From NCBI RefSeq assembly GCF_021735925.1, contig NZ_WMEA01000001.1:1057001-1121000 (forward strand): DNA of 64,000 nucleotides. The letters run 5' to 3'. Position 1 is the stretch's first letter, and every line of letters starts with the position of its first letter. The translations under genes were made by a program, and so were the position numbers. The DNA comes from Loktanella sp. M215 (GTDB taxonomy: Bacteria; Pseudomonadota; Alphaproteobacteria; Rhodobacterales; Rhodobacteraceae). This document shows positions 27,023 through 34,320 of the stretch, one piece after another. Below the pieces are notes generated by a model that did not search any database, was not told where the DNA came from, and worked only from the letters and a program-made list of their open reading frames with translations.

Positions 27023-27805
27023 TCAGGCTGTCTGATGATCGGGGCAGTGATACGCAGTGCGCCCACCCACGGTTTTCTTGGTGATGGTTCCACCGCAGCG
27101 GGGGCAACCGGCGCCCGCCTCGCGGTTGTGGATCAGCCAGTCGCGCGGCAACTGGCTGTAATCGGCATTCTTTTCCATGACGTGACCCATGATGTCCTGC
27201 ACCGCACGGTGCAGATGGGCGATGCGATCCGACCCGAGGTCGGACGCCTTTGTGTCGGGCATGATCCCGGTGCGATACAGTGCCTCGTCCGACCACAGGT
27301 TGCCGACGCCCGCCAGCTTGCCCTGATCCAGCAGTGCGGACTTCACGGCCCCACGTGTGCCCCCGATCACTTGGGCAAAGGCATTGTCGCCGATCTGCAT
27401 GGCATCGGGGCCAAGGCCCTTTGCGGCGATGAAGTCATCGACGTCCTCGACAATCTTCACGTGCCCGAACTTACGCGGATCGCGAAAGGTCAGCCGCCGG
27501 TCGCCCTCGAACACCACCGTTAGCCGGGCGTAGTCCGGCGGCGTGTCGCCGTCGTCGTAGACGCGCAAGGAGCCCGACATGCCAAGATGGATATGCATCC
27601 ACGGGCCATCCTTCGATCCGGCAAAGATGTATTTGCCGTGCCGCCGGGTCTGGCTGAACTGCGTGCCGATCAGCCGCGCCCGCTCTGCCTCTGACGGAAG
27701 ATCGACATGGGTGACCTCGCCCAGCGTGAAGCCCGCGATCGTGCGGTGCAGGCAGGTGTCCGCGATGCGCCGCCGGGCGGCGTCCGCTTCGGGCAGTTCA
27801 GGCAC
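27023..27805 (-). CDS. mutM: Fpg/Nei-family DNA glycosylase (formamidopyrimidine type)
   Basis: 260 residues. Catalytic Pro2-Glu3 at MPELPEADAARR, the conserved Lys in RRHGKYIF, HLGMSGSLRV and GVGNLWSDEALYRTGI are present. The C-terminal zinc finger reads CPRCGG...YHCPDH, so the fourth ligand seems to be His instead of Cys. It excises oxidised purines or pyrimidines from DNA. The start overlaps the preT stop by 8 bases and preA follows 11 bp later, so it is part of the pyrimidine operon. It may be a paralogue rather than the main MutM of the cell. Confidence 0.9.
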   Translation of the reverse strand: MPELPEADAARRRIADTCLHRTIAGFTLGEVTHVDLPSEAERARLIGTQFSQTRRHGKYIFAGSKDGPWMHIHLGMSGSLRVYDDGDTPPDYARLTVVFEGDRRLTFRDPRKFGHVKIVEDVDDFIAAKGLGPDAMQIGDNAFAQVIGGTRGAVKSALLDQGKLAGVGNLWSDEALYRTGIMPDTKASDLGSDRIAHLHRAVQDIMGHVMEKNADYSQLPRDWLIHNREAGAGCPRCGGTITKKTVGGRTAYHCPDHQTA

Positions 27806-29117
27806 CGGTCAGCACCGCATGGATATCCATCGCGGCATCTCGTCCTTCCGCGACGGCTGTCACCGTCAGGTCATCGCCGCCCAGCGCACAATCGCCACCG
27901 GCCCAGACGCCATCGCGCGTCGTGCGTCCGGCACCGGTCACCTTGATCTTGCGCCCCTCGACGGTCAGGCCGCCGTCGGTCGTCAGGGTCTGGCCGATGG
28001 CGCGAAAGACCTGATCGGCGGGCAGGGTCACCGTCTCTCCGGTCCCCTTCAGGCCGCTGCCGTCGCCAGCAGTGTATTCCAGATCGATCCCGCCGTCATG
28101 GACGCCGTGCGGCTGCACGTTGAACATCAGCCGCACACCGTGGCTGGCCGCCAGATCTTGTTCGTACCGGCTGGCCCCCATCGCATCGCGTCCACGCCGA
28201 TAGGCGATGGTGACATTCTCGGCCCCCAGCAGTTTCGACTGCACTGCCGCGTCCACGGCCGTCATGCCGCCACCGATGACGACAACATTGCGCCCGACGG
28301 GAAGGGTGGTCAGATCCGCGCTCTGCCGCAGGTCCGCGATGAAGCTGACCGCGTTGGCCACGCCGTCACGATCGTCGCCCGCGATCCCCAGGGCATTGAC
28401 GCCCCCCAGACCGACGCCAAGAAACACCGCGTCGAAAGCCGTCGCCAGATCGTCGAGGCTCAGATCGCTGCCAAGTGCCTTGCCTGTCTCAAGATCGATC
28501 CCGCCAATGCCCAACAGCCACTCGACCTCTCGCGCGGCAAAACCGTCGGTCGATTTATAGGCGGCAATACCGTATTCATTCAGGCCGCCGGGCTTCGGCC
28601 GCGCGTCATAAAGAGTCACGGCGTGCCCCAGCATCGCCAGACGGTGCGCACAGGACAAGCCGGCGGGACCAGCGCCCACGACGGCGACGCGCTTGCCCGT
28701 CTCTGGCGCGCGGGTGAACGGATGCCCCTGTCGTGCCATCAGCGTATCCGTGGCGTGGCGCTGCAGGCGACCGATCTCCACAGGCTTGCCCTCTGCCGCC
28801 TCGCGCACGCAGGCGCCCTCGCACAAATCCTCGGTCGGGCAGACACGGGCGCACATGCCGCCAAGGATGTTGCTCTCAAAGATCGTGCGCGCCGCGGCCT
28901 CGGATGTGCCGGTCGTGATCTGCCGGATGAACAGTGGAATATCGATCGACGTCGGGCAGGCCGTCACACAGGGCGCATCGTAGCAGAAATAGCAGCGATC
29001 AGCGGCGACCAGAACCTCGTGGTCGTCAAGGGGGCTGTGCAGGTCTGTGAAACCGGCGGCAATCTGGTCAGCGGTCAGGCGGCCTGCGGCAATTCCGGGG
29101 GCGGTGGGCGATGTCAT
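27798..29117 (-). CDS. preT: NAD-dependent dihydropyrimidine dehydrogenase, subunit PreT
   Basis: 439 residues. The N-terminal Cys motifs (CYFCYDAPCVTACP and CARVCPTEDLCEGAC) are the GltD-like Fe-S domain. Then come two nucleotide-binding folds: VAVVGAGPAGLSCAHRL for FAD and VVVIGGGMTAVDAAVQ for NAD(P). It passes electrons from NADH to PreA. ATG at 29117 preferred over 29135 because CGGAG precedes it at good distance. First gene of the preT-mutM-preA unit. Confidence 0.95.
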   Translation of the reverse strand: MTSPTAPGIAAGRLTADQIAAGFTDLHSPLDDHEVLVAADRCYFCYDAPCVTACPTSIDIPLFIRQITTGTSEAAARTIFESNILGGMCARVCPTEDLCEGACVREAAEGKPVEIGRLQRHATDTLMARQGHPFTRAPETGKRVAVVGAGPAGLSCAHRLAMLGHAVTLYDARPKPGGLNEYGIAAYKSTDGFAAREVEWLLGIGGIDLETGKALGSDLSLDDLATAFDAVFLGVGLGGVNALGIAGDDRDGVANAVSFIADLRQSADLTTLPVGRNVVVIGGGMTAVDAAVQSKLLGAENVTIAYRRGRDAMGASRYEQDLAASHGVRLMFNVQPHGVHDGGIDLEYTAGDGSGLKGTGETVTLPADQVFRAIGQTLTTDGGLTVEGRKIKVTGAGRTTRDGVWAGGDCALGGDDLTVTAVAEGRDAAMDIHAVLTGA

Positions 29118-29320
29118 GGGCGAACTCCGGTGCATTCATCACCAGCAGCCTGCCACAGGTTCATTTTTTATCAAACGGTAAATTTTAGGCGGATTGCGAA
29201 CGGTCGGATAAGCCGCAATGCAACGCTGTAACCTTCTCGCATATCTCTGGCTGCGCCTATTGGAATATTTGTCAGTTGTCACGCCCGCGCCGTTTCCACA
29301 AAGCAGGACGCATGAAAACA

Positions 29321-29356
29321 AAAAGCCCCGAAAACCGAAGTTTTCAGGGACTTTTT
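29321..29356. terminator. Terminator-like stem-loop beside the left attachment repeat
   Basis: AAAAAG...CTTTTT flanking a CCC/GGG and GAAAAC/GTTTTC stem, so T-runs exist on both strands. On the minus strand it directly follows the tRNA-3'-end copy, as a tRNA terminator would. It may be the original terminator of the tRNA-Leu gene, displaced by integration. Confidence 0.65.
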
Positions 29357-29367
29357 GTCGTGTCATT

Positions 29368-29379
29368 TTTGGTGCCCAG
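29368..29379. repeat. Left attachment-site repeat (copy of tRNA-Leu 3' end)
   Basis: TTTGGTGCCCAG, identical to 32129-32140 at the 3' end of tRNA-Leu(CAG). An integrase remnant lies 140 bp inside it. This is the expected layout of attL for an element integrated at a tRNA 3' end. Confidence 0.65.
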
Positions 29380-29519
29380 TAGACGCAAGCATCCGGACAG
29401 CAAGGTTTTTCCGTCCGGGCTCATAAGCTCCCAATTTCTCGGAACAAACCGCCCCTCCCTCTTCAGGGCGGGGTTCCTGAGAAACGCTCCGTTGTGGAGC
29501 ACCATGTGGGGCAGTCCAG

Positions 29520-30455
29520 ATGCCAAAGAAGAACAATACCCCAGGTCTCAAGCTGCGAGGCAACGTCTACTACATCCGAATCCGCGTCCCGGCCGCATAT
29601 GCTGACGTCGAGCCGCGCAACGAGGTCTTTCGGTCGCTCAATACGAGTGATCTTCATGAGGCCCAGGCAAAGTGCGCCAATGCTCGTCTCGCCCTTCGGG
29701 TCGAATGGGATGCCGCGCGTGCGGCTCAGAAGGCCGACGTCCGCGCCGTCTTCGATACGTCGACGGAGCTGCTGCGATCATGGGGCATGTCATTTAGCCC
29801 GATGACTGACTTACTCACTGGCGAGATCGACGAATTGCTTCGCCGAATCGAAAAAGATTGCCAACGTCGATCCTGCATCCCCCGCCGTGCACGCAATCCT
29901 TGGAGCGGTCGATCGCCCGGACCACACTCTGGCAGAGATGGCAGAGCGAATGTCAGAACTGAAGGCAGCAGAGATCCGAGCTAAGAACCCGCGCCAACGC
30001 CGGGAGTGGTGCGGGAACTTTCTGCGGGCGGCAACGGATTTCGCCGCGGAGATCGGAGAGCGGACGATCATGACGATCTCAGAGCAGGATGCCACAGACT
30101 ACTGGGAGTTCTGGAAAAAGCGGGCCCGTGAAGACGTCACGCCTAACTACGCGAACAAGCAAATCCGCTATGTCAGACAGATGATCGACGCCCACTTTGA
30201 GGACATCCGCATACCCGTGAGCAAGCGAGTCAACCCCTTCAGGGGGATGAGCGTGTCGAAGAATGCATATGATTCTGCCGACAGCGAGCGCTCGAAGCTG
30301 CCGCTGCCGGAAAACTGGATCAGAAACCAATTGGTCGGCGGAAGGATCTTGGAACCCTTCAATCAAGAGGCCTCCGATATTGCAATCGTCGCAGCTGTGT
30401 GTGGGTGCAGGGCATCGGAGATTTATGACCTACCGGCGGAGGATATTCGCCTCGA
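29520..30455 (+). pseudogene. Tyrosine recombinase/phage integrase, frameshifted and truncated
   Basis: The N-terminus (GLKLRGNVYYIRIRVPAAYA) is the DUF6538-like arm-binding domain common in alphaproteobacterial phage integrases; the core-binding domain follows (ISEQDATDYWEFWKKRA). The first frame (from 29520) runs off near 29851-29855, an AAAAA tract. Removing one A joins RRIEK to IANVDPASPAVHAIL in the second frame, which continues to the insertion sequence at 30456. Only the start of the catalytic domain is left (AAVCGCRASEIYDLPAEDI, the first catalytic Arg box). The Arg-His-x-x-Arg and Tyr parts are missing and were not found beyond the IS. Non-functional. Confidence 0.85.
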
Positions 30456-30481
30456 TGAGCTGCTGCCGGTTTCGTGGACAC
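30456..30481 (+). repeat. IS terminal inverted repeat, left
   Basis: 26 bp beginning TGAGCTGCTGCCGG; 25 of 26 bases match the reverse complement of 31771-31796. Confidence 0.85.
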
Positions 30482-30836
30482 CGGGTTAGGTTTGCATAGC
30501 TCGGTCCTCGAACGCCATAGGGCTGAGATAGCCCAGCTTCGAATGCCGTCGCCTCGGATTGTAAAAGCGCTCGATGTAGTCGAACACGTCGGCGCGTGCC
30601 GCGTCACGGGTGCGGTAGACCTTGCGGGCTGTCCGTTCGATCTTCAGCGACGAGAAGAAGCTCTCCATTGCTGAGTTGTCCCACACATTGCCTGCACGGC
30701 TCACCCGGCAAATGATGCCGTTGTCCAGCAGCAGGCGCTGAAACTGCTCACTGGTATATTGCGATCCTTGGTCTGAGTGATGGAGCAGCGCGTCAGCCTT
30801 TCCGCGCCGCCAGACGGCCATCCGCTGCCCGGCAGT

Positions 30837-30873
30837 GGTTTGCAGGTCATTCCGGTGGAATGACTGGCAAACC
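30837..30873. repeat. Palindromic insert in transposase gene (second)
   Basis: GGTTTGCAGGTCATTCC pairs with the following GGAATGACTGGCAAACC over a GGT loop (15 of 17 pairs). It sits inside a stretch of about 63 bp that adds PLMVCQSFHRNDLQTTAGQR-like residues between MDAL and MAVWRRG of OrfB, where related transposases, as I remember them, have no such insert. Confidence 0.55.
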
Positions 30874-30953
30874 ATGAGAGGGATCAGCGCATCCATGACC
30901 AGTGAAGCATCCCGTTCCGCCTTCATGGACCAGCCGACGGTGAGCCATTGATG

Positions 30954-30978
30954 CGCCATTGGTTCAAGCACAATGGCG
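30954..30978. repeat. Palindromic insert in transposase gene (first)
   Basis: CGCCATTG and CAATGGCG arms around a 9-base loop, in extra sequence (about 30939-30982) that interrupts OrfB between LDLFSR and VGWSM and shifts the frame. Confidence 0.55.
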
Positions 30979-31762
30979 AACCCTGGAGAACAGGTCCAGC
31001 ACGACCGCCACGTAGAGCCAGCCCTCTGCGGTCCAGATGTAGGTGAAGTCGGCAAGCCACTTCTGGTTCGGCCGGTCTGCTGTGAAGTCGCGGTCAAGGA
31101 TGTTGTCGGCGATGACCGACCGCTCGCCGTCATCCTTCGGGTTCCCGCGGCGTTTGGGCCGCGCTCTCATTGCATTTAGCCGCATCAAGCGTTCGATCCG
31201 GTGCAGTCCACATGCGAGACCTTCTTCCAGAACGTCACGCCAGACCCGGCGGGCGCCATAGGTGCGATCGCTGGCCTTGAAGCTCTTGTCGATCGACTGG
31301 ACGAGCTTTGCATCCTGAGCCGCGCGTTCGCTTATCGGCCTTCTGAGCCAGGCATGAAAGCCGGATCGGGAGACGCCCAGCACCGCGCACATCCAGCTGA
31401 CCGGCCAAATGTGCCGATGCTTTGCCACGTAAGCGAACGTCATGTCGCTTCCCGCGCGAAGTAAGCTGCCGCCTTTTTTTAGGATGTCACGCTCCGCCTT
31501 GAGCTTGGCGACCTCTCTCTTCAGGGTCGCAATCTCGGCCAATTCTGCGCGTTGCAAGCCATTGCCGGGAAACGCCGCAACAGGCGCTCCCATCAATTCC
31601 CGCATCCAGCGACGCGAGCCACGCTCTCCGCAAGATCCAGGTCCCGGCACGCCTGAGCGACCGCAACGCCTCGCTCGGTCACCAGCCTTACCGCCTCGAT
31701 CTTGAACTCGCGGCTAAACTTCCGTCTCGTCATATCCACTCTCCAGTTCAATGGTCACGATC

Positions 31763-31942
31763 TTATCTTCGTGTCCACAAAACCGGCAGCAGCTCACTGA
31801 GGTCTGTTTGGGCCGCAATCTGTCTCTCGATTTCGAGGACGATCGGCACGAACTTCGCCCTGTCCTCCCTTGCTTGCACGATGCGCACCATCACTCTTCT
31901 TGCGGCTTCCAGCCTTCCCAATGTCTCGTTCATCTGCTCCAT
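31763..31942 (-). pseudogene. Truncated small gene fused to the IS end
   Basis: A 59-codon frame with GGGGG upstream of the ATG. Residues 1-48 (MNETLGRLEAARRVMVRIVQ onward, highly charged, helical) lie outside the IS. The last 11 residues (SELLPVLWTRR) are encoded by the IS terminal repeat. The original C-terminus is therefore lost or replaced. No family was recognised; it may be cargo of the decayed element. Confidence 0.5.
31771..31796 (-). repeat. IS terminal inverted repeat, right
   Basis: Reverse complement begins TGAGCTGCTGCCGG and matches 30456-30481 at 25 of 26 bases. Confidence 0.85.
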
Positions 31943-32093
31943 CCCCCAAATCAGGGTTGAAGCTGAGATCGGTCCGATGGCTTCAGCGCGGAAATCGATG
32001 AGCTGAACTCTTCGGTAGCTTGCGACTGGGGCGCGGCGACAAGCGTCGGGTGACTTGTGGAGCAGTTTCGAGACGAAAGCTCAGTAAAAAAGC
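31943..32093. other. Spacer between the gene remnant and the tRNA terminator
   Basis: About 150 bp, part of a 334-bp stretch with no intact gene from the IS end to the tRNA. No open frame with coding character was seen. It should contain the original promoter region of the 59-codon remnant on the minus strand. Confidence 0.5.
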
Positions 32094-32120
32094 AAAAAAC
32101 CCAGCATTGCTGGGCTTTTT
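32094..32120 (-). terminator. Rho-independent terminator after tRNA-Leu
   Basis: On the minus strand AAAAAGCCCAGC-AAT-GCTGGGTTTTTT, 11 bases after the tRNA. A strong stem with a six-base T-run. Confidence 0.9.
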
Positions 32121-32128
32121 CGCTTTGC

Positions 32129-32140
32129 TTTGGTGCCCAG
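32129..32140. repeat. Right attachment-site repeat in the tRNA-Leu 3' end
   Basis: TTTGGTGCCCAG, identical to 29368-29379; overlaps the CCA end and acceptor stem of the tRNA. Confidence 0.65.
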
Positions 32141-32216
32141 GAGAGGACTCGAACCTCCACGTCCTTGCGAACACTAGCACCTGAAGCTAGCGCGTCTACC
32201 ATTCCGCCACCTGGGC
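32131..32216 (-). tRNA. tRNA-Leu (anticodon CAG)
   Basis: 86 nt with encoded CCA. Acceptor stem GCCCAGG pairs with CCTGGGC. The anticodon stem-loop CTAGC-TTCAGGT-GCTAG gives CAG. It has the long variable arm of class II tRNAs (TGTTCGCAAGGACG) and the T-loop GGTTCGAGTCC. Serves as the integration site of the decayed element. Confidence 0.97.
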
Positions 32217-32372
32217 AGGTGTCGTGAAGGGCGATTTAGAGGTGGCCAAGAGGAGTGTCAACGCGAATTTCACGCAACATCGATATTTCGTCGCGCAATG
32301 CGAAAGGGTGTTTCGGCTTGTCTGGCACAGGGGTGAGGTCTAAACCCCGATCAGCAGCGAAAGAGGCCTCTC

Positions 32373-33356
32373 ATGTCCAAGCTTGTCACCATCTTCGGCG
32401 GTTCCGGTTTTGTCGGGCGGTATATCACGCGACGTCTGGCGCAGGACGGCTGGCGCATCCGCGTCGCCTGCCGCTCGCCGGAAGAGGCGGGTTTTGTCCG
32501 GACCTATGGCGCCGTGGGTCAGGTCGAACCCGTGTTCTGCAACATCCGCAATGACGACAGCGTCCGCAGCGTGACCCGCGGCGTCGATGCCGTGATCAAC
32601 TGCGTGGGCGTGTTGGCCGAGTCCGGCAAGAATACCTTCAAGGCCGTTCAGGCCGAAGCACCCGGGCGCATCGCCCGCATCGCGCGTGAAGAGGCCGTGA
32701 CGCGCATGATCCAGATTTCAGCCATCGGCGCCGACAGCGAGTCCGCCAGCGCCTATGCCCGCACGAAGGCCGCCGGCGAGGCTGCCGTGATCGAACAGAT
32801 GCCGGGTGCCGTGATCCTGCGCCCCTCGGTCGTTTTCGGGCCGGAAGACGAATTCTTCAACCGCTTTGCCGGTATGTCGCGCATGGGGCCGGTGCTGCCG
32901 GTTGTCGGCGCCGACACGCTGTTCCAGCCCGTCTATGTCGATGACGTCGCCGCGGCGGCTGTGGCTGCATTGGACGATCACACGGCACAGGGTGTCTATG
33001 AACTGGGCGGTCCCGATGTGGCGACCTTCCGTGACCTGATGCACAGAATGCTGGCCGTCGTGCAGCGCAAACGCATCGTGGCGAACATCCCCTTTCCCAT
33101 CGCGCGTCTCATGGCTGGCGGCTTTGGCCTGCTCAAGACCGTGACGCTCGGCCTCGTGACGCCGCCGCTGACCACCGATCAGGTGCGTAACCTGGGCGTC
33201 GACAATGTCGTGTCGGATGGCGCGCGCGGACTGCGCGATCTGGGCGTGACGCCGACGTCGATCGACTCTGTCCTGCCGGATTACCTGTGGCGGTTCCGAC
33301 CATCGGGACAATACACGGCGATCAAGAACAGCGCCAAGAATCTGAAGAAGTCATAA
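32373..33356 (+). CDS. Complex I NDUFA9-like NAD(P)-binding protein (extended SDR)
   Basis: 327 residues. Rossmann motif [10 protein letters not shown] at the N-terminus, then [22 protein letters not shown] with the Tyr-x3-Lys pattern, and [10 protein letters not shown]. This is the atypical SDR type related to the mitochondrial NDUFA9 accessory subunit; in alphaproteobacteria it is often annotated as a complex I-associated protein, and enzymatic activity is uncertain. AGAGG precedes the ATG. It is followed 4 bp later by uppP, probably in one operon. Confidence 0.88.
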   Translation: MSKLVTIFGGSGFVGRYITRRLAQDGWRIRVACRSPEEAGFVRTYGAVGQVEPVFCNIRNDDSVRSVTRGVDAVINCVGVLAESGKNTFKAVQAEAPGRIARIAREEAVTRMIQISAIGADSESASAYARTKAAGEAAVIEQMPGAVILRPSVVFGPEDEFFNRFAGMSRMGPVLPVVGADTLFQPVYVDDVAAAAVAALDDHTAQGVYELGGPDVATFRDLMHRMLAVVQRKRIVANIPFPIARLMAGGFGLLKTVTLGLVTPPLTTDQVRNLGVDNVVSDGARGLRDLGVTPTSIDSVLPDYLWRFRPSGQYTAIKNSAKNLKKS

Positions 33357-33360
33357 CGTC

Positions 33361-34167
33361 ATGGATACCCACACCACCCTCATCTCCGCACTTTTGGGAT
33401 TGATCGAGGGGCTGACGGAATTCATTCCCGTCTCGTCGACGGGTCACCTTTTGCTGGCCGGTCATTTTCTGGGGTTCGAAAGCGCCGGCAAGACCTTCGA
33501 GGTCGTGATCCAACTGGGCGCCGTTCTGGCGCTGCTGACCGTCTATTTTGGCAAGCTGTGGCAGGTCTTTCGTGACGCGCCCCGCGATCCCGCCGCGCGG
33601 CGGTTCATCCTGTCCGTGCTGATCGCCTTTCTGCCAGCCGTCGTGATCGGCGTGCTGGCCCATGATTTCATCAAGAACGTCCTGTTCGAGACGCCCCGCC
33701 TGATCGCCGTCATGCTGGTGCTGGGTGGCATCGTGCTGCTGTTCGTCGAACGGATCGCCCCACCGGAACGTCACGACGACGCCACTGCCTTCCCGATGGG
33801 CATGTCGCTGGTCATCGGATTCATTCAGTGTCTGGCGATGATCCCCGGCGTCTCACGCTCCGGTGCGACCATCGTCGGTGCCTTGATGATGGGCGCCAGC
33901 AAGCGCGCTGCCGCGGAATTCAGCTTTTTCCTGTCACTGCCGACGATGGCGGGTGCTTTTGCCTATGACATCTACAAGAACCGTGATGTCCTTGACGCCA
34001 GCGCCGTGAACGAGATCGCGATCGGCCTGATCTGCGCGTTCATCAGCGCCGTGCTGGTCGTGCGCTGGCTGCTGGGGTTCGTCAGCCGCCATGGCTACGC
34101 GCCGTTCGGCTGGTGGCGAATCATCGTCGGCTCTGTCGCATTCGTCGCACTTTCCATGGGTCTCTGA
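33361..34167 (+). CDS. uppP: Undecaprenyl-diphosphate phosphatase
   Basis: 268 residues, usual length. A membrane enzyme that removes a phosphate from undecaprenyl diphosphate, recycling the lipid carrier for cell-wall synthesis and giving bacitracin resistance. Motifs [19 protein letters not shown] and [10 protein letters not shown] are diagnostic; about eight hydrophobic segments. Confidence 0.97.
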   Translation: MDTHTTLISALLGLIEGLTEFIPVSSTGHLLLAGHFLGFESAGKTFEVVIQLGAVLALLTVYFGKLWQVFRDAPRDPAARRFILSVLIAFLPAVVIGVLAHDFIKNVLFETPRLIAVMLVLGGIVLLFVERIAPPERHDDATAFPMGMSLVIGFIQCLAMIPGVSRSGATIVGALMMGASKRAAAEFSFFLSLPTMAGAFAYDIYKNRDVLDASAVNEIAIGLICAFISAVLVVRWLLGFVSRHGYAPFGWWRIIVGSVAFVALSMGL

Positions 34168-34198
34168 CCAAATAGGTAACTCGTGCTGACCTATTTGG
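34168..34198. promoter_or_regulatory. Perfect inverted repeat between uppP and gltD
   Basis: CCAAATAGGT and ACCTATTTGG, 10-base arms around an 11-base spacer, starting one base after the uppP stop. The AT-rich arms and absence of a T-run argue for an operator as much as for a terminator. A further GGTATATAGGTCAG lies 45 bp downstream (34230s). Candidate control site of the glutamate synthase genes. Confidence 0.5.
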
Positions 34199-34320
34199 GC
34201 TAGATTTCGCCCTGGTAAGTCAGGTGGACTGCGATTTTCCGGTATATAGGTCAGTATTGCTGCCTTTTCATTCTCTTTGACCCGCCGTAAAACGTCGGCA
34301 ACGCGAGGATGGAGAAGACA

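Larger units (their letters stand above)
29118..29519. other. Intergenic region upstream of preT holding the left end of a genomic element
   Basis: About 400 bp with no convincing gene. It should hold the preT promoter on the minus strand (AT-rich around 29160-29190). It also has a terminator-like hairpin at 29321-29356 and a copy of the tRNA-Leu 3' end at 29368-29379. Composition is more AT-rich than the flanking genes. Confidence 0.6.
30486..31733 (-). pseudogene. IS3-family transposase OrfA-OrfB, broken
   Basis: OrfA starts at 31733 (MTRRKFSREFKIEAVRLVTE, helix-turn-helix) and shifts frame at about 31612-31622 before RRWMRELMGAP. The usual A6G slippery site here has seven A's (31474-31480 region), so OrfA and OrfB are fused in frame at KKGGSLLRAG. 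OrfB has the rve integrase core (NQKWLADFTYIWT, HHSDQGSQYTSEQF, ERFYNPRRRHSKLGYLSP). It is broken after LDLFSR by an extra hairpin sequence around 30939-30982 and carries an in-frame palindromic insert at about 30837-30898. Not functional as read. Confidence 0.85.
30456..31796 (-). mobile_element. IS3-family insertion sequence (damaged)
   Basis: 1341 bp bounded by 26-bp inverted repeats with one mismatch that begin TG and end CA, as usual for IS3 elements. The transposase genes run on the minus strand. No 3-4 bp target duplication is visible (left flank CTCGA, right flank CTGAGG). This fits a deletion beside the element that also removed the 3' half of the integrase. Confidence 0.85.

Noticed and set aside
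30486..30674. Plus-strand frames inside the IS region as host genes
   Set aside because: They are antisense to the transposase, which is clear from its integrase-core motifs.
29368..32140. Intact prophage or CRISPR array in the low-GC tRNA region
   Set aside because: No phage structural genes, no regularly spaced repeats; only an integrase remnant and one IS are present.
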